This document shows, piece by piece, positions 43,501 to 55,500 of a DNA stretch of 64,000 nucleotides. The notes under the pieces are model-generated. The model worked only from the letters and a program-made list of their open reading frames with translations, was not told the DNA's origin and made no database searches. This DNA is from Muricea muricata (Eukaryota > Cnidaria > Anthozoa > Malacalcyonacea > Plexauridae), in contig OY979722.1 of assembly GCA_963855995.1 (NCBI GenBank), positions 1,240,001-1,304,000 on the forward strand, written 5' to 3'. Each line of letters opens with the position of its first letter. The stretch's first letter is position 1. A program made the position numbers and the translations under genes.

Positions 43501-46500
43501 TCCCGCCTTCATCATTACATTTATAGCGCGTATCACTATAGTTACAATGCTTTGAGCAATCCTTCCCAAACCAGTTTTTCCGACAAGTTTTATCTCCGTC
43601 TAACGTGCATTCAAATGTTTTAGTGTCGCTGCGGCAAAATTTCAAACAGTTGGGACCATACCAATTCTGCAAACACACTTTTCCCCCTTCATCATCACAT
43701 TTATAGCGTGTATCACTATTGTTACAATGCTTTGAACAATCCTTTCCAAACCAGTTTTTCCGACAAGTTTTATCTCCTTCTAACGTGCATTCAAATGTTT
43801 TACTGTCGCTGCGGCAAAATTTCAAACAGTTGGGACCATACCAATTCTGCAAACACACTTTCCCCCCTTCATCATCACATTTATAGCGGGTATCACTATT
43901 GTTACAATGCTTTGAACAATCCTTCCCAAACCAGTTTTTCCGACAAGTTTTATCTCCTTCTAACGTGCATTCAAATGTTTTACTGTCGCTGCGGCAAAAT
44001 TTCAAACAGTTGGGACCATACCAATTCTGGAGACACACTTTCTCCCCTTCATCATCACATTTATAGCGTGTATCACTATTGTTACAATGCTTTGAACAAT
44101 CCTTTCCAAACCAGTTTTTCCGACAAGTTTTATCTCCTTCTAACGTGCATTCAAATGTTTTACTGTCGCTGCGGCAAAATTTCAAACAGTTGGGACCATA
44201 CCAATTCTGCAAACACACTTTCCCCCCTTCATCATCACATTTATAGCGGGTATCACTATTGTTACAATGCTTTGAACAATCCTTCCCAAACCAGTTTTTC
44301 CGACAAGTTTTATCTCCTTCTAACGTGCATTCAAATGTTTTACTGTCGCTGCGGCAAAATTTCAAACAGTTGGGACCATACCAATTCTGGAGACACACTT
44401 TCTCCCCTTCATCATCACATTTATAGCGTTTATCACTATTGTTACAATGCTTTGAACAATCCTTTCCAAACCAGTTTTTCCGACAAGTTTTATCTCCGTC
44501 TAACGTGCATTCAAATGTTTTATGGTCGCTGCGGCAAAATTTCAAACAGTTGGGACCATACCAATTCTGCAAACACACTTTCCCCCCTTGATCCTCACAT
44601 TTATAGCGTGTATCACTATTGTTACAATGCTTTGAACAATCCTTTCCAAACCAGTTTTTCCGACAAGTTTTATCTCCGTCTAACGTGCATTCAAATGTTT
44701 TATTGTTGCTGCGGCAAAATTTCAAACAGTTGGGACCATACCAATCCCTTGAACATACCTTGCCACCGTTATCGTTGCATTTAAAATGCTCAGCACTGTT
44801 GTTACAATATATCGTACAGTTCTTCCCGTACCAATGTGGCAAACAAACGCGACTTCCTGCTTCGTCACACACGTAATTTCCCAAGCCGCTGTCACAAAAC
44901 TGATCACAGTCCTTGTCAAACCAGTTTGGCGCACAAATTCTTCGTCCTTGTCTGTCACATTGATAGTTGCTTGCACTCACGTTACAAAATGTGCTACACT
45001 CTTCACCGAACCAGTTTTTTATACATTTTTTATTGCCACGTGAACAAGTGTAGTGAGCTGTGACATTGTCTTGGCTGCATCCTTGGCATCCTGTGCACTT
45101 TAAAACTGTGCCCACATCAATTTCCCATTTGTTACCCTTAATGTCTACATGTTGAGCAATGTCAACTAATTTAGGTATAATTGTGCTAACATCGCCATAA
45201 TGTGTACAGTTGTTTGGCCTTGTTGTATCACACGACTTTCCTGTTTCGAGTCTCCAAACAGTTGCAGTCAGGATAGTGTTATCCTGGAATGTGAAGATTG
45301 TGTGATTAACGAAAACGTCTTTCATAAGATCCATGATTTATATAGTTGTGCCTATATCTCTAGACACAACGAAGCCAGCCCGAGAATTTGGTCATGCCAT
45401 GCAAATTTAAATCATCATTATTCATTTCTTTAGAAATTGATTCCTTGTACGGTCTATAAACACAGAAAAAATTGCATTTGCATGACCAAATGTTGGGCTG
45501 GCTTCGCCACCCTAACATATGCGTGCAAGAAGAATATCACTATATCTTTGTTCATTTATTATAATACCACTCTGTTAAAGCTTGCAAAGAGTGTAACAAA
45601 CCATCAAGGCAAACCAAAAAGGCCCTAGGAACAAGGTTAACAAACCAGCACGTACACAAAGACGGGGACTGGGAGGACTATGACTTCCCTTCCCCTATTC
45701 TAAACTATCAAAGTTCAAGCAAAATTTTTCTTTGTTCTTAGATAATCAGCTCTGAGCTCTGCGTAAATAGATTACAAAAATGAAGACCAAAAAAGTCATT
45801 TTAACCAGAACCATACCTTCCAGGAATGATTGAAATTATAAAACTCCCCAAGTTTATCGAGTTTAAACTTCTTGCCTTTAAAAGTTGCCGTGAATGTGTA
45901 CGTAAAGTTACAACTTGGAAACTGGAAAGGTGGCACGGTCACACACAGTTCGATACATTTTGCTGCATTGTCAATTGTGTCTTTATAACTATCCATCCCC
46001 AGTAGTAATTGTTCTTGGCCGTTGGCAACCTGATAAAATACATATAAGAATTAAAATTGTTTACTCTTTACTGACGGTACTGCACGTCAAACAAGATTAA
46101 GGGCCTGTTTACATGGAGGTAGGGTGACCCTAGCAGAAGGGTTACCCTAGCAAACGAGTTACCCTACTACAATATGTTTTATAGGAAGCGTTTACATGTG
46201 CGCTAGGGTTACCCTAGCGGTAGGGTTACCCTATCAAATAGATAGGGTTACCCTAGCAGTAGGGCTATCTTTTTGTCTACATAAGCCATGTAAACGCTTC
46301 AGGTAGGGTTACCCTATCAAGCGGGTCAAGTTATTCGCCTTCAGTAAATGTCAAACAAACAAAGATGGTCACAACGCTGAAATGAAACAACAAAATTAGC
46401 CAGACATAGTATCACACAGCATACCACAAGAACTTCGCACGTTAATATCATTTTTTAAATGAATGGCTGAGCGACCACGTTAAGATAGGGTTAACCTATC

Positions 46501-49500
46501 GGGCAACATAGCCCTAGCAGTAGGGTTACCCTATCTCATGTAAACGCTCGCTTTTTTCTGACCCGTTTGCTAGGGTAACCCTTCTACTAGGGTCACCCTA
46601 CCTTCATGTAAACAGGCCCTAAGAAATTATGATTTTCAATATACAAACATACAGTTACTGCTCAAAAGTTTGAATACAAGTGTGAATGTAGTTTCATGTA
46701 ATGGTAAAGTGATACCCATAACTTTTTTTGGTTAGTCATTCTTTCATTGTTAAAAATTCTGACTTGCATCTTCTAAGGTCTTTGCACACTTGCAATTAAA
46801 ATAGTACTAGTAGAACATGTATATAACCTCAGAATCAAGGAAATGGATTGGCATAGTTGACTAAGCAGATCAGCCGGTGTATTCAAACGAGATAGTCTAA
46901 TTTTCGCGCCTCGCGCCTCGCGCCTCGCGCCTTTTCTTCGCGCCTCGCGCCTTTTTTCGCGCCTTTTTCCGCGCCTTACTTTTCATGCTTTTTTTTTCGT
47001 GCCTTTTTTCTGCCGTTTTTCCCGCGCCTTATTCCCGGCCTCGCGTTTTTTTCGCTAAAAGTTCATTAAATTATTCTTAAAAATTGCCATCATCATCTTT
47101 TAATGTATAGGGAGAAAGAAACTTGCCAAACAAGTGACTCTACTATTATTCATTAACTGGAACGATAACTCGGCAATAAAGCCGTTTTTTCACTGGCAAA
47201 TTTTTGTCGCGCAAGTCTTCTATCTTATAAGCTCTCAACTAGGACAAATTAGATTCTTAATTAATAGTTCATTTCAATTTGAGTAGAACCGTACACATGT
47301 CACATCGCGCGAAAGTAATCGCCAGCAAAAAATCGGCTTATGAATACTGTGTATTACTTATGAATACTGTCCAATGTCATATGTCATTAGTCAAATGTCT
47401 GAAAATAACATAGAATAAATAAGTACAAAATTAGGGGGGGGGGTTACCCCTGATTAATTAAAGTCTGATTATGAACAGTTATATGATTATTTTGTTTCAA
47501 ATAATTTGCTATCCGATCATCAATTTGGTTTTAGACAGTTTCACTCCACAGCATCAACCCTTTTAGATAGCACAAATGAGTGGCTTAGTTAATATGGACC
47601 GTTGTGAAATTAATATTGCAGTATTTCTAGACTTACAAAAAGCTTTTGATACGATAAATCACGATATTCTTTTAAAGAAACTTGAAAGGTATGGCATGGG
47701 ATCACCAGTGTTGAATCTTTTAAGAAATTACCTGACAGACAGAACTTAGATGTGCTCAGTAAATGGCGTATTGTCCTGTTCAAAAACAGTTGCGTGTAGT
47801 GTTCCTCAAGGCTCGACTTGGTCCACTTCTATTCTTAATTTACATAAACGATTTACCAGGTAGTTTGGGGTTTTCGTCGGCAAGAATGTTTGCTGATGAT
47901 ACTACATTAACTGCCTCTGGTGAATCAGTTCTAGATGCTGAGGTGGCCATCAATCATGACCTTGCAAATATCAAACAATGTCTCTCAGCAAATAAATTAT
48001 CACTAAATCTTGTCAAAACTGAGTATTTATTAATCGGATCAAGGCATAACATAAATAACTTATTTCATGCTCCCAAAGTGCATGTTGTAGTACTCACTCT
48101 TAAGCGCTTAAGATAATATTCTCACTCTCCAAAATGCATGGTTACATAAATGTAGTTGTATACAAGACCGAATTTTGGGAGAGGTGCGCGCCTCCTCTGG
48201 GAATAGGAGAGGTGCACACCTCCCCAAAAAAACCCCCACATTCCCTTACAATTTCTCCAAAATCTGGCCTTGGTTATATGTTAACTCGGTTTTTGCATGC
48301 ATGCCACTTGATTTCTTATCTTTACTTCAAAGTTCAAATGGTCATTGTGGCCATGCATGTGTCTTTAGTATTGGAAAATGTTATTATAAGGATTGAAATT
48401 ATTGTTTTCAGAGATTTTATGACTTTGGTTAAATAGGAACAAATTTTGTCATTGTTTAACCAAGCCTATTATTACACGAATTATTATGTATTTAGTGTTT
48501 GAAAATGTTATTATAAGGATTGAAATTATTGTCGTTTTTAGAGATTTTATGACTGGTTGAATAGGAACAAATTTTGTGATTATTTAACCAAGCCTATTAT
48601 TGCACGAATTATTGTGTCTTTAGGGTTGGAAAATGTTATTATAAGGATTGAAGTTACTGTTTTCAGAGATTTTATAACTTTGGTTAAATATGTACAAATT
48701 TTGTCATTGTTTAACCAAGCCCATTATTACACGAATTATTGTGTCTTTAGTGTTGGAAAATGTTATTATAAGGATTGAAGTTACTGTTTTCAGAGATTTT
48801 ATAACTTTGGTTAAATATGTACAAATTTTGTCAATGTTTAACCAAGCCCATTATTACACGAATTATTTTGTCTTTAATGTTTAAAAATGTTATTATAAGG
48901 ATTGAAGTTACTGTTTTCAGAGATTTTATAACTTTGGTTAAATATGTACAAATTTGGTCATTGTTTAACCAAGCCCATTATTACACGAATTATTGTGTCT
49001 TTAGTGTTGGAAAATGTTATTATAAGGATTGAAGTTACTGTTTTCAGAGATTTTATAACTTTGGTTAAATATGTACAAATTTTGTCATTGTTTAACGAAG
49101 CTATTATTACACGAATTATTGTGTCTTTAGTGTTGGAAAATGTTGTTGTAAGGGCTGCTGTTAGTGCTGTATTGTTTTCAGAGATTTTATGAGTTTGGTT
49201 AAACATGATCAAATTTTGTCATTATTTAACCAAGCCTATTATTACACGAATTATTGTGTCTTTAGTGTTTAAAAATGTTATTATAAGGACTGCTGTATTG
49301 TTTTCAGAGATTTTATGACTTTGATTAAACATGATCAATAATTCGTGTAATAATAGGCTTGGTTAAATATTGACAAAATTTGTACATATTTAACCAAAGT
49401 TATAAAATCTCTGAAAACAGTAACTTCAATCCTTATAATAACATTTTCCAACACTAAAGACACAATAATTCGTGTAATAATGGGCTTGGTTAAACAATGA

Positions 49501-52500
49501 CAAAATTTGTACATATTTAACCAAAGTTATAAAATCTCTGAAAACAGTAACTTCAATCCTTATAATAACATTTTCCAACACTAAAGACACAATAATTCGT
49601 GTAATAATGGGCTTGGTTAAACAAGGACAAAATTTTTACATATTTAACCAAAGTTATAAAATCTCTGAAAACAGTAACTTCAATCCTTATAATAACATTT
49701 TCCAACACTAAAGACACAATAATTCGTGTAATAATGGGCTTGGTTAAACAATGACAAAATTTGTACCTATTTAACCAAAGTTATAAAATCTCTGAAAACA
49801 GTAACTTCAACCCTTATAATAACATTTTTAAACATTAAAGACACAATAATTCGTGTAATAATGGGCTTGGTTAAATAATGACAAAATTTGTACATATTTA
49901 ATCAAAGTTATAAAATCTCTGAAAACAGTAACTTCGATCCTTACAATAACATTTTCCAACACTAAAGACACAATAATTCGTGCAATAATAGGCTTGGTTA
50001 AATAATCACAAAAATTGTTCCTATTCAACCAAAGTCATAAAATCTCTGAAAACAATAATTTCAATCCTTATAATAACATTTTCAAACACTAAATACATAA
50101 TAATTCGTGTAATAATAGGCTTGGTTAAATAATGGCAAAATTTGTTCCTATTTAACCAAAGTCGTAAAATCTCTGAAAACAATAATTTCAATCCTTCTAA
50201 TAACATTTTCCAACACTGAAGATACAATAATTCGTGTAATAATAGGCTTGGTTAAATAATGACAAAATTTATACCTATTTAACCAAAGTCATAAAATCTC
50301 TGAAAACAATAATTTCAATCCTTATAATAACATTTTCCAACACTAAAGACACAATAATTCGTGTAATAGTAGGCTTGGTTAAATAATGACAAAATTTGAT
50401 CATGTTTAACCAAACTCATAAAATCTCTGAAAACAGTAATTTCAATCCTTATAATAACATTTTCCAACACTAAAGACACAATAATTCGTGTAATAATAGG
50501 CTTGGTTAAATAATGACAGAATTTGTTCCTATTTGACCAAAGTCGTAAAATCTCTGAAAACAATACAGCAGCCCTTATAATAACATTTTTAAACATTAAA
50601 AACACAATAATTCGTGCAATAATAGGCTTGGTTAAATAATCACAAAATTTGTTCCTATTCAACCAGTCATAAAATCTCTAAAAACGACAATAATTTCAAT
50701 CCTTATAATAACATTTTCAAACACTAAATACATAATAATTCGTGTAATAATAGGCTTGGTTAAACAATGACAAAATTTGTTCCTATTTAACCAAAGTCAT
50801 AAAATCTCTGAAAACAATAATTTCAATCCTTATAATAACATTTTCCAATACTAAAGACACATGCACGGCCACAATGACCATTTGAACTTTGAAGTAAAGA
50901 TAAGAAATCAAGTGGCATGCATGCAAAAACCGAGTTAACATATAACCAAGGCCAGATTTTGGAGAAATTGTAAGGGAATGTGGGGGTTTTTTTGGGGAGG
51001 TGTGCACCTCTCCTATTCCCAGAGGAGGCGCGCACCTCTCCCAAAATTCGGTCTTGTATACAACTACATTTATGTAACCATGCATTTTGGAGAGTGAGAA
51101 TATTATCTTAAGCGCTTAAGAGTGAGTACTACAACATGCACTTTGGGAGCATGAAATAAGTTATTTATGTTATGCCTTGATCCGATTAATAAATACTCAG
51201 TTTTGACAAGATTTAGTGATAATTTATTTGCTGAGAGACATTGTTTGATATTTGCAAGGTCATGATTGATGGCCACCTCAGCATCTAGAACTGATTCACC
51301 AGAGGCAGTTAATGTAGTATCATCAGCAAACATTCTTGCCGACGAAAACCCCAAACTACCTGGTAAATCGTTTATGTAAATTAAGAATAGAAGTGGACCA
51401 AGTCGAGCCTTGAGGAACACTACACGCAACTGTTTTTGAACAGGACAATACGCCATTTACTGAGCACATCTAAGTTCTGTCTGTTAGGTAATTTCTTAAA
51501 AGATTCAACACTGGTGATCCCATGCCATACCTTTCAAGTTTCTTTAAAAGAATATCGTGATTTATCGTATCAAAAGCTTTTTGTAAGTCTAGAAATACTG
51601 CAATATTAATTTCACAACGGTCCATATTAACTAAGCCACTCATTTGTGCTATCTAAAAGGGTTGATGCTGTGGAGTGAAACTGTCTAAAACCAAATTGAT
51701 GATCGGATAGCAAATTATTTGAAACAAAATAATCATATAACTGTTCATAATCAGACTTTAATTAATCAGGGGTAACCCCCCCCCCTAATTTTGTACTTAT
51801 TTATTCTATGTTATTTTCAGACATTTGACTAATGACATATGACATTGGACAGTATTCATAAGTAATACACAGTATTCATAAGCCGATTTTTTGCTGGCGA
51901 TTACTTTCGCGCGATGTGACATGTGTACGGTTCTACTCAAATTGAAATGAACTATTAATTAAGAATCTAATTTGTCCTAGTTGAGAGCTTATAAGATAGA
52001 AGACTTGCGCGACAAAAATTTGCCAGTGAAAAAACGGCTTTATTGCCGAGTTATCGTTCCAGTTAATGAATAATAGTAGAGTCACTTGTTTGGCAAGTTT
52101 CTTTCTCCCTATACATTAAAAGATGATGATGGCAATTTTTAAGAATAATTTAATGAACTTTTAGCGAAAAAAACGCGAGGCCGGGAATAAGGCGCGGGAA
52201 AAACGGCAGAAAAAAGGCACGAAAAAAAAAGCATGAAAAGTAAGGCGCGAAAAAAGGCGCGAAAAAAAGGCGCGAAAAAAAGGCGCGAAAAAAAGGCGCG
52301 AGAAAAAGGCGCGAGAAAAAGGCGCGAAAAAAAGGCGCGAAAAAAAGGCGCGAAAAAAAGGCGCGAAAAAAAGGCGCGAAAAAAGGCGCGAGGCGCGAAG
52401 AAAAGGCGCGAGGCGCGAAGATTAGATTATCTCTATTCAAACTTTTGAACAGTAACTGTACATCATGCATAACAATTTATTTAATCACGCTAGCCTCATC

Positions 52501-55500
52501 AGCGTTAGCTGGTTTTCATGAGAGTCGTGAAAGATACACAAGCAAATCCATGAGTATACATTAATTACAAAAACGAGTTCAAATACACAGAAAGAAATCC
52601 TCAAGGCAAATACAGGAACAACGAACATTAGTTTACCCACAGGGTATTAAATGCTGTCGTGGTATGGCAATATTCTGAAATTTTCAATTAACATTTAGAA
52701 ACATGAATAAAAATTTCAATAAATAATTACAAAAACGAGTTCAAATGCAAATAAAGAAACAAATCACTAAGGTAAATACAGGAACTACTAAATACAAGAT
52801 ATAGGATTGTCATTAAGATACTGGAAATACTCAAGTACAATACTCAAATACATGTTGTTTGTACACATGTGAAATTGATGTAACCCTGTTGTGTCACTCA
52901 GTAGCGAAGACAACCCGACAATTTGGTCATGCTATGCAAATTTAAATCATTATCATTCTTTAGAAATTGATTCCTTATACGGTCTATCAACACAGAAAAA
53001 TGTGCATTTGAATGACTAAAATGTCGGGCTGCCTTCGCCACTGGTGTCACTCTGAGTATATATTGAAAAAACCTATATACATTCTCTAGAATACTAGCCC
53101 AAAACTCTGTCAACTGAGCAATGTTGTTATGCCAGTTGAAGTATGTGATTCAATATCACAGTATAATTATATGATAGTTAGATACTACAATCATAACAGT
53201 CAAATACGAATACGATGTCGTCAGTCGAAACTCATGACGAGACGGAACAGAATTATGAAAATCTCAATAATTTGCGTCTCATGTAGCTTTAAACGAGACC
53301 TGCGCACTATACTGCGTGTACTATGAAGTTATCTGTATGTTTGTGAATCTATATGTGAACCCCCCCCCCCCCCCCTCCGCCCCAGCGCTGCCTTCTCCAT
53401 TCGCCCAAGTGAATACATACATACATCGAAAGAAATGTTCCAAGCAGGGGGGCAGGTTAGATCACAATTTTTCTTTTTAATCAGATATTCTGTGAACATT
53501 TCAATCATACTGTAGTTAATTAATGAATGGCAGTGCTGCAAATTATATGATATCGGCCTTTCAAAGACAAAAAATAAATGCTGGATCATGTTATGTGGAA
53601 ATTCGCCTCGTTATAGACACGATTATGTTCTCGGTGATAGTCGGTAGTAAATTATCTGCAGTGGACTTGCTTAACACTGTTCTCTTAAGGCAATCAGATA
53701 ATATGGTCTTATATTATACTTAATAGCTGATAAGCGCTGATAAGTCGCTTTATACCTTGCATATGCTATGTATTGCACGACATTGCCTTAAAAATAGAAC
53801 AAAACAGTGTCTCAAAAACAACTTCCGAAAAACACAATTCTTCGGTTTTTCGGAGGTTGTTATTGACACACTGTTTTGTTGTATTTGCAAAGAAAAATTA
53901 ATTCAATTGTTGCAATTGTCAAGAATCATAATAAATTCATGTGAAATTGGTGTTCATGCAACGGTAGATCGCGTAAATCTTGTTCTAATAGTGTGCAGCA
54001 AGTCATGGACGACGTTGACGAAGAACTTTATACAACCTAGAATTCGACATGCAGAAATAGCAGAAAGTGATATTTTATCAGGAGACGATGTTAATATTAA
54101 AGAAGACAGATTTGATCGTTAGTTAGATGATACTGAGATTGATAAACGAATTGTACAGTCTGGTCTTTTAGCGACTCGTTACAAAGACGAATGGGCGGTA
54201 AAGAGCCTTCGAAGCTTGGCGTGGAAATAGAGCCACTATGGCACAAAGTCTATATTTGCTGCTTTCCGATTTCTGCATGTACAGTCACGTGGGCGATTTA
54301 AGATTTGAGAGAGTTTAAATTTTCGTTGAACGAATTTTTTTATGCTAAACTGATTTTGAACGTAGCTAAAGTTTTTTGAAATTATTTTCCGTAATAACCC
54401 AATAACCGGTTATTATTTTCCGTGATAACCCAGTGACCGGTTATTATTTTTCGTTATCACCTTCAACACCGCATTTCCCCCGGAAAAATCAAATACCACC
54501 ACCTGCGTTTAGAATGAAGAAGGTTATGACGGGAAAATTAAAAACCAACGAAAACAAAATATGGTCTCAATGAGTTTTTATGCCTGGTTCACACTCATTG
54601 TAAAAATCGTAGATGACTTCTTTTGACTGATGTGATTGAGAGAATTCATTACCATTCCAAAAGCAATCTAATATTTGTCCTATACTTTAGCTTGTTCTCA
54701 TATTCATTCACATACGTGAGAAGGAGAAATCCCTGCTGTAACAACCAGTTGATCTGAAAACACGGAAAAGTACTGCTATATAGATAAGATTATAGTTATC
54801 CGGAAAAGGATTCAGAATTTATGTACCCTACCATGTCAAATTCCGGCCCTGGAGTTTGAATAATTTAAGCCAAAAATAATATGTTTTGTCTATCATAATA
54901 TGTGGTTAAAATCAAAGGGCAGAAATTTCACCTCGCACCAGAATAGCTGAAAGGCGATCAAAGATTTTTTTTTTACTTTCAGCACGTTTCCTGCTCGACT
55001 GATTTAAGAAGCAAAAAACTTGGCAGAAAATTTTTCATGAGGGTTACAATGCATCACGCGCCTTTTTCGATAATAGCATTTACTCAACATGTTTTAAAAT
55101 TTTTTATAACACACCAACCAAACTCAAATTACAATGTCAATAAAGTCAAGTACTTTAATTTGCATGTTTATGAAGAAGAAACGATCGAAGGTCATAATGA
55201 AGGTTTTAATTTGCATCTTTGAGTTAGCTCATTAGCTAGCCCAAACTTTACGTTGAGTAAATCTGTTGTAAAATAAAATTTCCAAAATTTCAACTCCAGC
55301 ATCCAGTGGATTTTTCATTTATTTTGACTCCCCAACTACTGATACGTGCATGAAACGCGACTTCTAGCGTTAAAAACAACTTAATTTCCAAACGTGTAAG
55401 GTCAGTATGTCGAAATGCTGAAAACTTTAGCATTAATGCCATTATAAAATTTAAAATCAAATTTTGACTGCATTATTTCAGTTGAATTTGACCTTGATTT

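Larger units (their letters stand above)
46890..52430. repeat. Giant palindrome of about 5.5 kb
   Basis: Two inverted arms meet near 49335 (ACATGATCAATAATTCGTGT). From the outside in, each arm has: a GCGCGAAAA-type minisatellite, AACTGGAACGATAACTCGGC, a poly-C/G run next to TAATTAATCAGGGGTAACC (or complement), a non-LTR reverse transcriptase remnant, and a 127-bp tandem array. Outside the arrays the arms look almost identical; the encoded 117-residue RT fragments are the same. The right array has more units than the left. The plus-strand flanks CAGTTACTG...CAAAAGTTTGAAT are also mirrored, with about 210 extra bases on the left. Confidence 0.9.

Noticed and set aside
43708-44784. Plus-strand 358-codon ORF with repeating YHYCYNALNNPFQTSF
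   Set aside because: It is the antisense shadow of the 180-bp repeats in DSL gene C; the minus strand has the Cys-patterned protein and splice sites.
48375-50845. CRISPR-like regular array
   Set aside because: Whole 127-bp units repeat with no unique spacers, in a eukaryotic genome. It is satellite DNA.
48134-51085. Stacked ORFs of 60-115 codons repeating phrases such as VIIRIEVTVFRDF
   Set aside because: They are translations of the 127-bp tandem array; the period is not a multiple of three and the same text appears in shifted frames and in both arms.
52150-52470. Phe/Ala/Arg-rich and Lys/Arg-rich ORFs
   Set aside because: Both come from the GGCGCGAAAA minisatellite.
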